A DNA stretch of 64,000 nt from Metarhizobium sp964253915 (GTDB lineage Bacteria; Pseudomonadota; Alphaproteobacteria; Rhizobiales; Rhizobiaceae), in assembly GCF_964253915.1 (NCBI RefSeq), contig NZ_CAXUSG020000002.1, forward strand, positions 62,001 through 126,000, read 5' to 3'. The notes beneath the pieces were generated by a model. It saw nothing but the letters and a program-made list of their open reading frames with translations, had not been told where the DNA came from and did not search any database. Below are positions 8,556 through 17,132 of the stretch, one piece after another (within the stretch, counting starts at the first letter, position 1; the number at the start of each line of letters is the position of its first letter). A program made the position numbers and the translations under genes.

Positions 8556-10160
8556 GTGAAAAACAGCTTTCGTGGCGTGCCTGCCCTCAGGGCCTTGCTG
8601 ACGGGGATCGTCTGGCTCTGTCTTGCCAGCGTGGCCATGGCGCATGCATCATTGACGGCGGCGGAGCCGGCGGATGGCGCTGTCGTCCAGGCGGCACCGC
8701 AGCGTTTCACCCTTTCCTTCAGCGAACCGGTGTCGCCGCTTGCCATTACGCTCGTCAGGCCGGATGGGCAGTCGGTAAGCCTGGATAGCTTCGTGCTGCG
8801 GGACCGGACGCTGGAGATCGAGCCGCCGAAGACGCTTGTGCCGGGAACCTACGTCTTGTCCTGGCGGGTGGTTTCGGAGGACGGGCATCCGGTGGCCGGA
8901 TCGGCGGTCTTTTCCATCGGCGCGCCGAGCAGCACCGCTCCTGCGGTCACCGAGGTTGACGACTGGCCGGTGAGGATAGCGCTGTGGTTCGCCAAGGTGG
9001 CGCTTTATGCCGGGCTTTTCTTCGGCATAGGCGGTGTCTTCGCCTCGTTCTGGTTCTTCCGAGGCAGTGACCGGGGAAGGGCGTGGTCCCACCTCATGCT
9101 TGGTTGCGGCCTTGCAGGCACGCTTCTTTCCGCCGGTCTGCAAGGTCTCGATGCCCTGGGGGCGCCGCTTTCCCGCTTCTTCGATGGCGCTGTCTGGAGC
9201 GCCGGACTGAATACGAGTTTCGGCCGTACCGTCATCGTCATGACGGCGGCCATCCTGCTGGCGGCGCTGGCCGTTGCTCCGCGAATGAAACGCTGGGGGC
9301 ATTGGCTCGCTTGCGCTACGCTTCTTGCTGGCGCCGGGGCGCTCGCGCTCAGCGGCCACGCCAGTGCCGCCCCGCCGCAATGGTTGACGCGGCCTTCTGT
9401 TTTTCTGCATGCGGCCACCATCGCGATCTGGATCGGCGCCTTGTTGCCGCTCGCAGTAGCCATGCGCAGCGGTGGGCCGGAGGCGGAAGAGGCTCTTCGG
9501 CTCTTCTCGCGCTTCATCCCGTATGCCGTTGCCGTGCTGGTCCTCGCGGGCCTTGTCCTGGCCGTCATCCAGGTGGAGCATCCCGCCGCCCTTGTCGAAA
9601 CGGCTTACGGCAATGTCCTGCTGGCGAAGACCGGTCTTCTGCTTGTCCTTTTCGCCCTGGTCGCCGTCAATCGCTGGCTGCTGACAAAGCCGGTGCTGGT
9701 CGGCGAAACCACCGCCATCCGGCGCCTTTCGCGTGCCATCGTCGTCGAAACCGTTCTGGTCCTGGCGATTTTTGCCGTTGCCGCCACCTGGCGCTTCACG
9801 CCGCCGCCGCGTGCCCTGGCAATTGCCGCCGCGCAGCCGGCGTCGATCCACATCCATACCGACAAGGCCATGGCGGAAGTGACGATCAGTCCGGGCCGGA
9901 CGGGGCCGGTCACCGTCTCGGCCGTCATCATGACCACCGATTTCGGTGCGCTCGATGCCAGGGAGGTGGCTTTTGTCTTCTTCAACCCGGCGGCTGGCGT
10001 GGAGCCGATCCGGCGCAAGGCGTTCAAGCCGGGCGACGGGACATGGCAGGTCGATGGCCTGGTCCTGCCTTTGCCGGGCACCTGGACAGTTCGCCTCGAC
10101 GTGCTGATCAGCGATTATGAATTGGCCCGGCTGCAGGGCGAATTGGCGATCCGGCCATGA
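8556..10160 (+). CDS. CopC-CopD fusion copper transport protein with C-terminal extra domain
   Basis: This 534-residue protein starts at GTG 8556 with GGAGA upstream. After a signal peptide ending AMA, the mature protein begins HASLTAAEPADGA, the CopC cupredoxin with its N-terminal copper-ligand histidine (to about residue 120). Next comes a CopD membrane region (about residues 140-420) of roughly eight helices with conserved HASAAPP and HAATIAIWIGA histidines. A C-terminal periplasmic beta domain follows (IHIHTDKAMAEVTISPGRTG onward) that resembles YtkA-like domains. CopC-CopD fusions are known in copper import for oxidase maturation. It closes the copper cluster. Confidence 0.92.
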   Translation: MKNSFRGVPALRALLTGIVWLCLASVAMAHASLTAAEPADGAVVQAAPQRFTLSFSEPVSPLAITLVRPDGQSVSLDSFVLRDRTLEIEPPKTLVPGTYVLSWRVVSEDGHPVAGSAVFSIGAPSSTAPAVTEVDDWPVRIALWFAKVALYAGLFFGIGGVFASFWFFRGSDRGRAWSHLMLGCGLAGTLLSAGLQGLDALGAPLSRFFDGAVWSAGLNTSFGRTVIVMTAAILLAALAVAPRMKRWGHWLACATLLAGAGALALSGHASAAPPQWLTRPSVFLHAATIAIWIGALLPLAVAMRSGGPEAEEALRLFSRFIPYAVAVLVLAGLVLAVIQVEHPAALVETAYGNVLLAKTGLLLVLFALVAVNRWLLTKPVLVGETTAIRRLSRAIVVETVLVLAIFAVAATWRFTPPPRALAIAAAQPASIHIHTDKAMAEVTISPGRTGPVTVSAVIMTTDFGALDAREVAFVFFNPAAGVEPIRRKAFKPGDGTWQVDGLVLPLPGTWTVRLDVLISDYELARLQGELAIRP

Positions 10161-10277
10161 TCTGAACGGACATTTTCGCCGCCGGCCTCACGCCGAAGTG
10201 AAACTCTTTGAAGTTTTTTGCCTTTTCCATGCCGTGGCGGTCATGCAGTCTCCGGCAATGTGACAAGGGGTGTGTTG

Positions 10278-11432
10278 ATGACGAGAGGTTTCTTGCGTAA
10301 GCGCGCCGTGCTGGCGCTGTTCGGTTTGGCTGTCGCCGGCGAGGCGGCGGCGGAAAGCATCAATGCCGGTGATCGGGATTATGCGGAAACCGTTCCTTTC
10401 GACGCCCGCACGGTGGCGGAGTTCGATACGCCATGGGCGATTGCCTTCCTTCCCGATGGGCGCATGCTGATCACCGAGAAGCCAGGCCGGATCTTTCTCG
10501 TTTCTCCTTCCGGGCGCAAGACGGAGGTCGATGGCGTACCCGAAGTCGCGGCTTCGGGGCAGAACGGCCTGCTGGACATCGCCGTTGCGCCAACGTTTGC
10601 CGAGGACCGAACGGTCTACTTCACCTTTTCCGAGCCGGGTTCGGGCGGCAACAGTCTTGCGTTGGCCCGGGCTAGGCTGGCGATATCGGGACCTTCGGCC
10701 GCGTTTGAAGATCTTGCGGTCATATGGCGCCAGACCCCGAGGGGCCGTGGCGGTCAGCCCGGCGGCATCATCGCGTTTGCACCGGACGGGCAACATCTTT
10801 TCCTGACCGCGGGCGACCGCATGCGGCCGAAGACGGCGCAGGATCCGGAACAGGCGCTCGGCAAGGTCTTGCGCCTCAATCTCGACGGTTCGACACCCCA
10901 GGATAACCCCTTGGCATCGGCGGGCGGCGTGCAGGCGCAGACCTGGACGAGCGGCCACCGAAACCCCTACGGGTTGGCCTTCGCCCCGGACGGAAAGCTT
11001 TGGCTGCACGAGATGGGGCCGCGCGGCGGTGACGAACTCAACCTCGTCGTTGCCGGGCAGAATTATGGCTGGCCGCTTGTGTCGAACGGTGACAATTACA
11101 GCGGTGCCCGCATTCCCCGTCATTCGACGCGGCCGGAATTCACGCCGCCAGCCTTGTATTGGAACCCGGTGATCGCGCCGGCGGGGCTTGTTTTCTACAA
11201 TGGCGACCTGTTCTCGCCGTGGCGCGGTTCTGCCCTGATCGGCGGCCTTGCTGCGACGGCACTGGTACGCGTCACCTTCGATGCCGATGGCAAGGCCGAT
11301 GAGGCGGAACGCTGGAACATGGATGCGCGCATCCGCGATGTCGCGGTGGCGCCGGACGGTTCGGTCTGGGTCATCGAGGATGACAATCCCGGCCGGCTCA
11401 GGCGCCTGACGCCGAACGCCGCCTCCAATTGA
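10278..11432 (+). CDS. PQQ-dependent sugar dehydrogenase-like (soluble aldose dehydrogenase/YliI family)
   Basis: This 384-residue exported six-bladed beta-propeller has signal peptide MTRGFLRKRAVLALFGLAVAGEAAA and family motifs TPWAIAFLPDGRMLITEKPG, GQNGLLDIAVAP, GHRNPYGLAFAPDG and MGPRGGDELN. Members oxidise sugars in the periplasm using PQQ and Ca2+. The ATG at 10278 is chosen because the signal peptide begins there and AAGGGG lies eight bases upstream; the frame is open further left without signal features. It follows copCD by 117 bp. A functional link to copper is not evident. It converges on the SDR gene with a 28-bp gap. Confidence 0.85.
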   Translation: MTRGFLRKRAVLALFGLAVAGEAAAESINAGDRDYAETVPFDARTVAEFDTPWAIAFLPDGRMLITEKPGRIFLVSPSGRKTEVDGVPEVAASGQNGLLDIAVAPTFAEDRTVYFTFSEPGSGGNSLALARARLAISGPSAAFEDLAVIWRQTPRGRGGQPGGIIAFAPDGQHLFLTAGDRMRPKTAQDPEQALGKVLRLNLDGSTPQDNPLASAGGVQAQTWTSGHRNPYGLAFAPDGKLWLHEMGPRGGDELNLVVAGQNYGWPLVSNGDNYSGARIPRHSTRPEFTPPALYWNPVIAPAGLVFYNGDLFSPWRGSALIGGLAATALVRVTFDADGKADEAERWNMDARIRDVAVAPDGSVWVIEDDNPGRLRRLTPNAASN

Positions 11433-11460
11433 CGGCCGTTCGCCGGCGGGACAGGCGATT

Positions 11461-12423
11461 TCAGTCGAAGCGCCCGTCGCTCGCTTTTTGCCAACGCGCG
11501 AAGGCGGTGGGCAGCTTGCCGGTCGGGGCGAAATCGCGTTGCTGCAGCCAGCCTGGCACGATGTCCGTGGAGCGCACCAGTTTCATGACGCGATCGGGAT
11601 GAATGCCGAGCCCGAGCACCGAGAACGGCCGCAACAGCTTTGCCGCTGCCGTCACCACGAAGCGTGGCAGCAGGAAGGTCTTCACGCCGCCGAACTGGCC
11701 GCCTTTCATGGTTTCGACGATCTGCTCCAGCGTATAGCGGTCCGGATAGCAGCCGTTGAACAGGATGTATTGCTCGTCGAGACTGCGCGCGTAAAAAATG
11801 GCTTCGAGCAGGTCATCGACGTAAAAGCACGCCTTGATCGTGTCTTTCCGGCCGGGATAAACGAAGAAACCCTTCTTCATCAGCTTGGCAAGCCGGGTGA
11901 AATTGCCGCCCTCGCCGGGTCCGAAGATCACGGCGGGACGGGCGATGATCAGCCTGCGGGCGGCGTCCTCCTGCATCCACGAGCGGTGAATGCCTTCCGC
12001 CAGCCATTTCGACCAGCCATAGGCGGATTCGGGCGCCGGCGGGGAGGCTTCGGATTTCGTTTCTTCACCCGGGCCGTAGACGGAGATCGAGCTGGTGAAG
12101 ACGATTTTGGTAATGCCGCGCCGGCGGGCGAAGGCCGTGATCTGGGTCGCGCCGGCGATGTTGGTGTCGTAATATTCGGGATCCGGGTGGCCGGGGGTCA
12201 CGTGAACGGCGGCGAGATTGAAGATGGTGTCGATACCGCCATCGATTTCAAGCCCGCTCAGGTCGCGCACATCCGCCTGGATATAGGTGACCCCATTGAG
12301 CCTTTGCCGCGGCGGACGTCGATCGACGCCAACCAGCGGCGTCACGCCATCGGCTTTCAGACGTTGCAGGAGGTGGCTGCCGATAAAGCCGCTACTGCCG
12401 AAAACTATCGCTCCGGTCGTCAT
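11461..12423 (-). CDS. NAD-dependent epimerase/dehydratase, extended SDR
   Basis: This 320-residue extended short-chain dehydrogenase has an N-terminal Rossmann glycine motif GSSGFIG at residues 9-15, an acidic NAD-selecting region (VGVDRRPP), the active-site stretch SSISVYG, and catalytic YGWSK (YxxxK). NVAxH-type residues appear as NLAAVHVTPGHPDPEYYDTN. This architecture fits nucleotide-sugar epimerases or reductases. It is transcribed divergently from the polysaccharide genes that start at 12807, so a role in making an activated sugar for that polymer is likely but not shown. The exact reaction is unknown. Confidence 0.87.
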   Translation of the reverse strand: MTTGAIVFGSSGFIGSHLLQRLKADGVTPLVGVDRRPPRQRLNGVTYIQADVRDLSGLEIDGGIDTIFNLAAVHVTPGHPDPEYYDTNIAGATQITAFARRRGITKIVFTSSISVYGPGEETKSEASPPAPESAYGWSKWLAEGIHRSWMQEDAARRLIIARPAVIFGPGEGGNFTRLAKLMKKGFFVYPGRKDTIKACFYVDDLLEAIFYARSLDEQYILFNGCYPDRYTLEQIVETMKGGQFGGVKTFLLPRFVVTAAAKLLRPFSVLGLGIHPDRVMKLVRSTDIVPGWLQQRDFAPTGKLPTAFARWQKASDGRFD

Positions 12424-12806
12424 TGGTGTCAGCGGACCTCATGATCGGTGGAAACTGCAGGATCGCCTTGAAATCGCCGACCGCAGCCTGGATAGATGAA
12501 AACGCGCCTCGTGGCACGGCACTAAGGCAAGCTTTACAAGTATCCCATTAAAAAGCCCTGAATATCGATGGGGAGGCTGAGAAATTACCTCATTTCAATG
12601 GGCTGATCTTGGCTTCGAGACATTGTTTTCATTCTGATCTTCGTGCCACCGGCAACGGCGGCCGCTGCCGTAAAGCCTCGTTAACACATTTTGAACTATA
12701 ATCGCCGCCGATCAAGGCGTGGAAAATCGGCTGGATTTCCAGGTTTTCGCGACCGTCCGTCCGGGGCAAAAGCTTACCCCAAAGCAATTTGAGATAACGG
12801 TTCCCC
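12424..12806. other. 383-bp divergent intergenic region before polysaccharide operon
   Basis: No gene is supported here. The region is more AT-rich than its surroundings around 12520-12710 and holds a perfect TATAAT (12697-12702) about 104 bases before the Wzz-like start. No clear -35 or dyad was found. It probably carries promoters for both the SDR gene and the rightward polysaccharide genes. Confidence 0.5.
12697..12702 (+). promoter_or_regulatory. candidate -10 box of polysaccharide operon
   Basis: A perfect TATAAT hexamer lies in an AT-rich patch upstream of the rightward polysaccharide genes. No matching -35 hexamer is seen at the usual 16-18 bases, so this is only a tentative promoter element. 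Confidence 0.3.
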
Positions 12807-14930
12807 ATGGCGCTCAGCGGAAAAGAAGAGAAGAATGGATTCGGCACCGAAAGCGGTCCGGATTCGATCGAGCTGTTTCGTATCCTGGCGCTCCTGCGCG
12901 CCAACATGGTCACGATCGTCGCCTTCTGCATCGTCTTCGCGATTGCGGCAGCCGGCGCATCATTGTTGATTCCGAATTATTACGTGGCGACGACGCAGGT
13001 GCTGCTGGATCCGGAAGGGTCGCGGGTGATCGAAAGCGATCTCGCCGTACCCAATCGCGCCGCCGATGCCCATGCCCTGAACCAGCAGTACATCATCACC
13101 TCGAGCCGGGTCCTGGCGCGGGTGGTCGAGGATGAAAAACTCTTCGACGATCCCAAATTCGGCGCCGCCTCGCCCTATTACGATGACAAGGAGCAACGGT
13201 CGAAACTCGCCTTGGACAAGCTGAGAAAGGCGATCCGTGCCGAACTCAGCAAGTCGAGTTTTGTCGTGACCCTTTCGGTGACCGCCGACGATCCCGACAA
13301 GGCGGCCCGGATCGCCAATGCGATCACGGCGACCTATGGCCAGGTGCGGGTCGAGATGAATTCCGGCGTAGTGCGCAAGGCGAGCGACGGCCTGGCAGCG
13401 CAGCTGAGCGCCCTGCAGAAGGCCGTCGAGGATGCCGACCGCGCGGTTCAGGACTATAAGGCATCGAACAACCTTCTCGATATCGAAGGCCGGCCGGGCC
13501 TCGAAAAGCAGATCGGCGAGATCAATACGGAAGTTTCCAAGCTGCTGGCGTCGATCGCCGACAATGAGGCTCTGGTCAGCGAGCTGAAACGTGCCCAACA
13601 GGATCGCGAACATTTCCGCAGCGTTTCGGACATCTATCTGACGCCGGCGATCATCCTCCTGCGTGACCGGTATTATGAGGCTTTGCAAGAGCAGACGGTG
13701 CTCGCCGCCTCGCTCGGCAACCGTCATCCGTCGTTCCTCGCGGCACAAATGCGCACACAGGCGCAGGCCCGGAATTTTGACGAACAGCTGAGAAGCTTTG
13801 CAACATCGACGGCGCGCAATGGCGAAAAGCTCAAGGCCCAACTCGCGCTGCTGCAGTCGAATGCCGATTCGCTCAAGGGTCGCCTCAACGGCGACGACCA
13901 GTCGATGGTGCGCCTGCGGGAACTGGAGCGTAAACTCGACAGCGACCGGCTTGTCTACGAAGCGTTCCTGTTGAGAACGCGGCAGCTCTCGGAACAGGAA
14001 AGCACCACCAGCGAGAACCCGCAGATCATTTCGACGGCACAGCCGCCGCTGCGCAAGGCAGGTCCGCCCCGCGCCCTGCTGACGATCGGTGGCGCCTTGT
14101 TCGGTCTCATCCTCGGCGGCGGTTTTGTCATTCTGCGCGATCAGTTTTCGCATATGCCGAAGACGGCGCCGCGGTCGCGTGTCGTGGAGACGGAAAAGCT
14201 GACGCGTCCGAAGACGACGCGCACGGCCGGCTCCCGCTTCTTTTCGCGGAGGAAGGACGAGATCGAGGTGCCGAGCGGCGGCAGCGAGCAGCGTGCGGTC
14301 AATCTTCTCGCCGGAGACGAGGCCGCTTATGCCGATCTGGCACGCAGCCTCTTGGGATTGGGGCCGGCGGGCGGCAATTATTGTGCGCTGGTGGTCTCGG
14401 CAGGCACGGCCAGCCTCTCGGAAAACATTGCGTTCAATCTCGCTTTCGCAGCGACCCAGCTTGGTTGCCACGTGCTTCTCGTCGATGCGGCGATCTCCGA
14501 TCCGGTGCTGAGCCGCGCCCTGGATCTGGAAAAGCACGAGGGCCTGTCCGGCGCCATGGCGATGGAGCACATCGACGGCTCGTCGCTTGTCACTTTCGAT
14601 TTCGAGCCGCGCCTGACCTTCCTGCCGGCCGGCAAGCAGGGGATGGCAGCCCCTGCGAGAGGGGCAAGGGCCACGACGCTGTCAAACTGGCTGCTCGAAG
14701 CAAATTGCCGCTACGACCTGGTGATCGTCGATGGTGGCGTCGCAACGGGTTCGGGTGCTCCGCGGCAGGTCGAGGCTGCGGCCAGCCAGGTGATCATGTT
14801 CAAGCACAACGACGACGGCAAGAGCGCCGGCGGTGCCCTGACCGCGCTTTTGAAGCGTGGACTGGCACCGGTGCGCATGGTCAGCATGAACCAGGCCGGC
14901 GCCCATTTTGTTGGCGGCAATGCATCCTGA
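12807..14930 (+). CDS. Wzz/BY-kinase-like polysaccharide co-polymerase with degenerate ATPase domain
   Basis: This 707-residue protein has the layout of polysaccharide co-polymerases such as ExoP: a first membrane helix near residues 33-55, a long periplasmic coiled-coil region (about 60-400), a second helix near 425-445 (ALLTIGGALFGLILGGGFVI), and a cytoplasmic BY-kinase-like domain. Walker A near residue 530 reads VVSAGTASLSENIA, lacking the GKS/T lysine. Walker A' reads LLVDAAISD instead of DAD, while the Walker B-like YDLVIVDGG survives. The C-terminus (GGNAS) has no tyrosine cluster. It likely sets chain length or export without kinase activity. It is the first gene of the rightward polysaccharide genes. 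Confidence 0.9.
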   Translation: MALSGKEEKNGFGTESGPDSIELFRILALLRANMVTIVAFCIVFAIAAAGASLLIPNYYVATTQVLLDPEGSRVIESDLAVPNRAADAHALNQQYIITSSRVLARVVEDEKLFDDPKFGAASPYYDDKEQRSKLALDKLRKAIRAELSKSSFVVTLSVTADDPDKAARIANAITATYGQVRVEMNSGVVRKASDGLAAQLSALQKAVEDADRAVQDYKASNNLLDIEGRPGLEKQIGEINTEVSKLLASIADNEALVSELKRAQQDREHFRSVSDIYLTPAIILLRDRYYEALQEQTVLAASLGNRHPSFLAAQMRTQAQARNFDEQLRSFATSTARNGEKLKAQLALLQSNADSLKGRLNGDDQSMVRLRELERKLDSDRLVYEAFLLRTRQLSEQESTTSENPQIISTAQPPLRKAGPPRALLTIGGALFGLILGGGFVILRDQFSHMPKTAPRSRVVETEKLTRPKTTRTAGSRFFSRRKDEIEVPSGGSEQRAVNLLAGDEAAYADLARSLLGLGPAGGNYCALVVSAGTASLSENIAFNLAFAATQLGCHVLLVDAAISDPVLSRALDLEKHEGLSGAMAMEHIDGSSLVTFDFEPRLTFLPAGKQGMAAPARGARATTLSNWLLEANCRYDLVIVDGGVATGSGAPRQVEAAASQVIMFKHNDDGKSAGGALTALLKRGLAPVRMVSMNQAGAHFVGGNAS

Positions 14931-14945
14931 TGCGCTGACGTTCCG

Positions 14946-16238
14946 ATGAACTCGCGATCATCGTCCACGACGGAACAACAAGGTATGCGCGCCTTCAAGA
15001 ACATGAGCATTCCGGTCAATCTGGCATTGCGCGGCCTGGCGCTGGCGCTGCGTTTTGCGTTGTCCTTCTACATCGTAAAATTTCTCGGCCTGGAAGCGGC
15101 TGGGATATACGGGCTGACGCTGGGTGTCATCAGTTCGGCGCCGGCGATACTCGGCTGGGGGCTGAACTATTTCGTTTCCCGCGACATCATCGGTACGAGT
15201 AAGGAAAGCGCCGGCGTCGAGATCCGGAACCGCCTGATCGTCACCACGATCACCCTGGCGGCCGTGACAGCATTATGCCTGGTTTGCGTGCTGGTGGCGG
15301 ACTACCCGGTTCGCCTGCTTTTCGTGCTGGTGGTGCTGATCGTCTGGATGGAGACCTATGCTTGTGACGTGCATGCCCCGCTGATCTCGCTGGAAATGCC
15401 CGTTCTCGCCAATGTCCTCTTCTTCATCCGCTCGTCGCTGTGGATTCCGTTCATTATTGGCGCGGGTGTCATCTACCCGCAGACGCGTGCCCTCGAGATC
15501 ATGTACACCGCGTGGGCGGTCAGTTACGTCCTGATGGCGCTGGTGTTCTGGCGCGCCGTCAGCGGCTGGCCGATTGCGGCGATCATCCGAAAGCCGATCC
15601 GGCTCGACTGGCTCACGCAACGGCTCAGATCCTCCTGGCCGATCTACATCAGCGACTTGAGCAATGTCGGCTTCGTCTACATCGACCGATATCTCGTTTC
15701 CTTCTATCTCGGCCTGACATTGACCGGCGTCTATACCTTCTACTGGTCGCTCACCAACGCGGTGCAGACGCTGTTGCTGACGGCCGTGGTGCAGGTATCC
15801 CTTCCCAAGCTGTTCAAGGCGCACGCCCAGGATGAGATGGGCGAGTGGCGGGACGTCATGCGCATGCAATTCCTGAAAATCGCCGTGCTGTCGGTCGTTT
15901 TCGGTGCCGGCATGCTGTTTGCCAGCGAAATCCTGTTCCGGGTGATGGGCATGTCGGAGCTTGGAGAGCACCGCTCCGTCTTCATCCTGCTGCTTCTCGC
16001 TTCAATCACCCGGTCGTGCGGCGATCTCCTGAGCGTCGGGCTGACAAGCCTCAGAAAAGACCGCTATTTCGTCTTCCTCAATCTTTTCAGTGTTTTCATG
16101 TCCGTCGTCATGGTCACTGCGCTGGTGCCTTTCTTCGGGCTGGTCGGCGCTGGAATAGCGGCCTTGACCACAGCCATTGCCGTTGCCGTCGTCGGCGCCT
16201 TCAGCGTCATTGCGCATTCGAGGTCGAAGCCCAGATGA
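14946..16238 (+). CDS. Wzx-like polysaccharide flippase
   Basis: This 430-residue polytopic membrane protein has about twelve to fourteen hydrophobic segments and the N-terminal pattern of the polysaccharide transporter (PST/Wzx) family: NLALRGLALALRFALSFYIVKFLG, then GIYGLTLG. It would flip lipid-linked repeat units across the inner membrane. The ATG at 14946 follows the Wzz-like stop by 15 bp but has no strong ribosome site. An in-frame ATG at 14985 (MRAFKN), preceded by AAGG, is an alternative. Its stop overlaps the next start (ATGA), showing translational coupling with the ATP-grasp gene. Confidence 0.88.
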   Translation: MNSRSSSTTEQQGMRAFKNMSIPVNLALRGLALALRFALSFYIVKFLGLEAAGIYGLTLGVISSAPAILGWGLNYFVSRDIIGTSKESAGVEIRNRLIVTTITLAAVTALCLVCVLVADYPVRLLFVLVVLIVWMETYACDVHAPLISLEMPVLANVLFFIRSSLWIPFIIGAGVIYPQTRALEIMYTAWAVSYVLMALVFWRAVSGWPIAAIIRKPIRLDWLTQRLRSSWPIYISDLSNVGFVYIDRYLVSFYLGLTLTGVYTFYWSLTNAVQTLLLTAVVQVSLPKLFKAHAQDEMGEWRDVMRMQFLKIAVLSVVFGAGMLFASEILFRVMGMSELGEHRSVFILLLLASITRSCGDLLSVGLTSLRKDRYFVFLNLFSVFMSVVMVTALVPFFGLVGAGIAALTTAIAVAVVGAFSVIAHSRSKPR

Positions 16239-17116
16239 TCCGTCGATTCCTGAAGAAATATTACAACATCGGCATGAACAGCCTCCCGCCGCGGCTCGCC
16301 ACCCATCTGCAGTTCCTGCGATATCACGGACGGCTGGCGCGGCTTAAAAATCCGAAGACGCTGAACGATCATCTGGCGGCCCGTAAGCTGGCCTGGACGC
16401 CCGCGGACATGCGGCCGGTGATCCGCAGCGACAAGATCGCGGTGAAGGATTTTGTCACGGCCGCGCTCGGGCCGGGCTGGGTGGCGCCGATCCTCTGGCA
16501 AGGCTCCGACCTTGCGGATTGCCTGCCGCTACCCTTTCCTTATGTCATCAAGATGAACCACGGCTCCGAACGCAATATCTTTGTCTTCGCAGAGAAGGAT
16601 CTCGTCGGCGCGCGCGAGATGTGTGCCGAATGGTTGAAGAGGCGGACGCCGCGCCGGCTGGCCGAAGAGTGGTACAACCATATCGAGCCGCGCATTTTCA
16701 TCGAGCCGTTCTTCGGACTGGATGGCCAGGCGCCTGTCGACTACAAGTTCTTCTGCTTCGGAGACCAGATTCCCTGCATCCAGGTGGACACCAACCGGTT
16801 TGGCGATCACAAGCGCTGCTTCTATGATGCCAGCTGGAAGAAGCTGGACTTCGGCCACTATTATCCGCTGGAAACGGCCGATTTGCCGCGTCCGAAACAC
16901 CTCGATGCCATGCTGGATGCAGCACGGACGCTGGTCAAAGGCTTCGAATTCGTGCGCATCGATTTCTACGATCTGCCCACCGGCGCGCTGTTTGGCGAGA
17001 TGACATTTTGCCCGACCTCCGGCTTCGGGGCATTCCGGCCGCCGGAGATCGACGACTGGCTCGGTGTCTTCTGGAAAAAGGCGCAAAGTGAAACGGCTGG
17101 CGTCAACCAGGCATGA
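16235..17116 (+). CDS. TupA-like ATP-grasp protein of polysaccharide locus
   Basis: This 293-residue protein resembles the TupA-like ATP-grasp family found in capsule and teichuronopeptide loci. Seen are RLKNPKTLNDHL (the common xxNPKTxNEK-type start), FPYVIKMNHGSERNIFV (ATP-grasp lysine strand and glycine loop), PVDYKFFCFGD (typical DYKFxCFxG) and EFVRIDFYD with FGEMTFCPTSGFG near the C-terminus (metal/ATP ligands). The start is the ATG overlapping the flippase stop. Such enzymes may join an amino acid or similar group to a glycan through an acyl-phosphate, but the acceptor is unknown. It lies between flippase and polymerase genes. Confidence 0.82.
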   Translation: MIRRFLKKYYNIGMNSLPPRLATHLQFLRYHGRLARLKNPKTLNDHLAARKLAWTPADMRPVIRSDKIAVKDFVTAALGPGWVAPILWQGSDLADCLPLPFPYVIKMNHGSERNIFVFAEKDLVGAREMCAEWLKRRTPRRLAEEWYNHIEPRIFIEPFFGLDGQAPVDYKFFCFGDQIPCIQVDTNRFGDHKRCFYDASWKKLDFGHYYPLETADLPRPKHLDAMLDAARTLVKGFEFVRIDFYDLPTGALFGEMTFCPTSGFGAFRPPEIDDWLGVFWKKAQSETAGVNQA

Positions 17117-17132
17117 AACAGAAGAGTGATCC

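Noticed and set aside
15845..16234. Upstream part of the long frame that contains the ATP-grasp gene
   Set aside because: This part overlaps the flippase in another frame and has no ATP-grasp residues; the ATG overlapping the flippase stop at 16235 is the better start.
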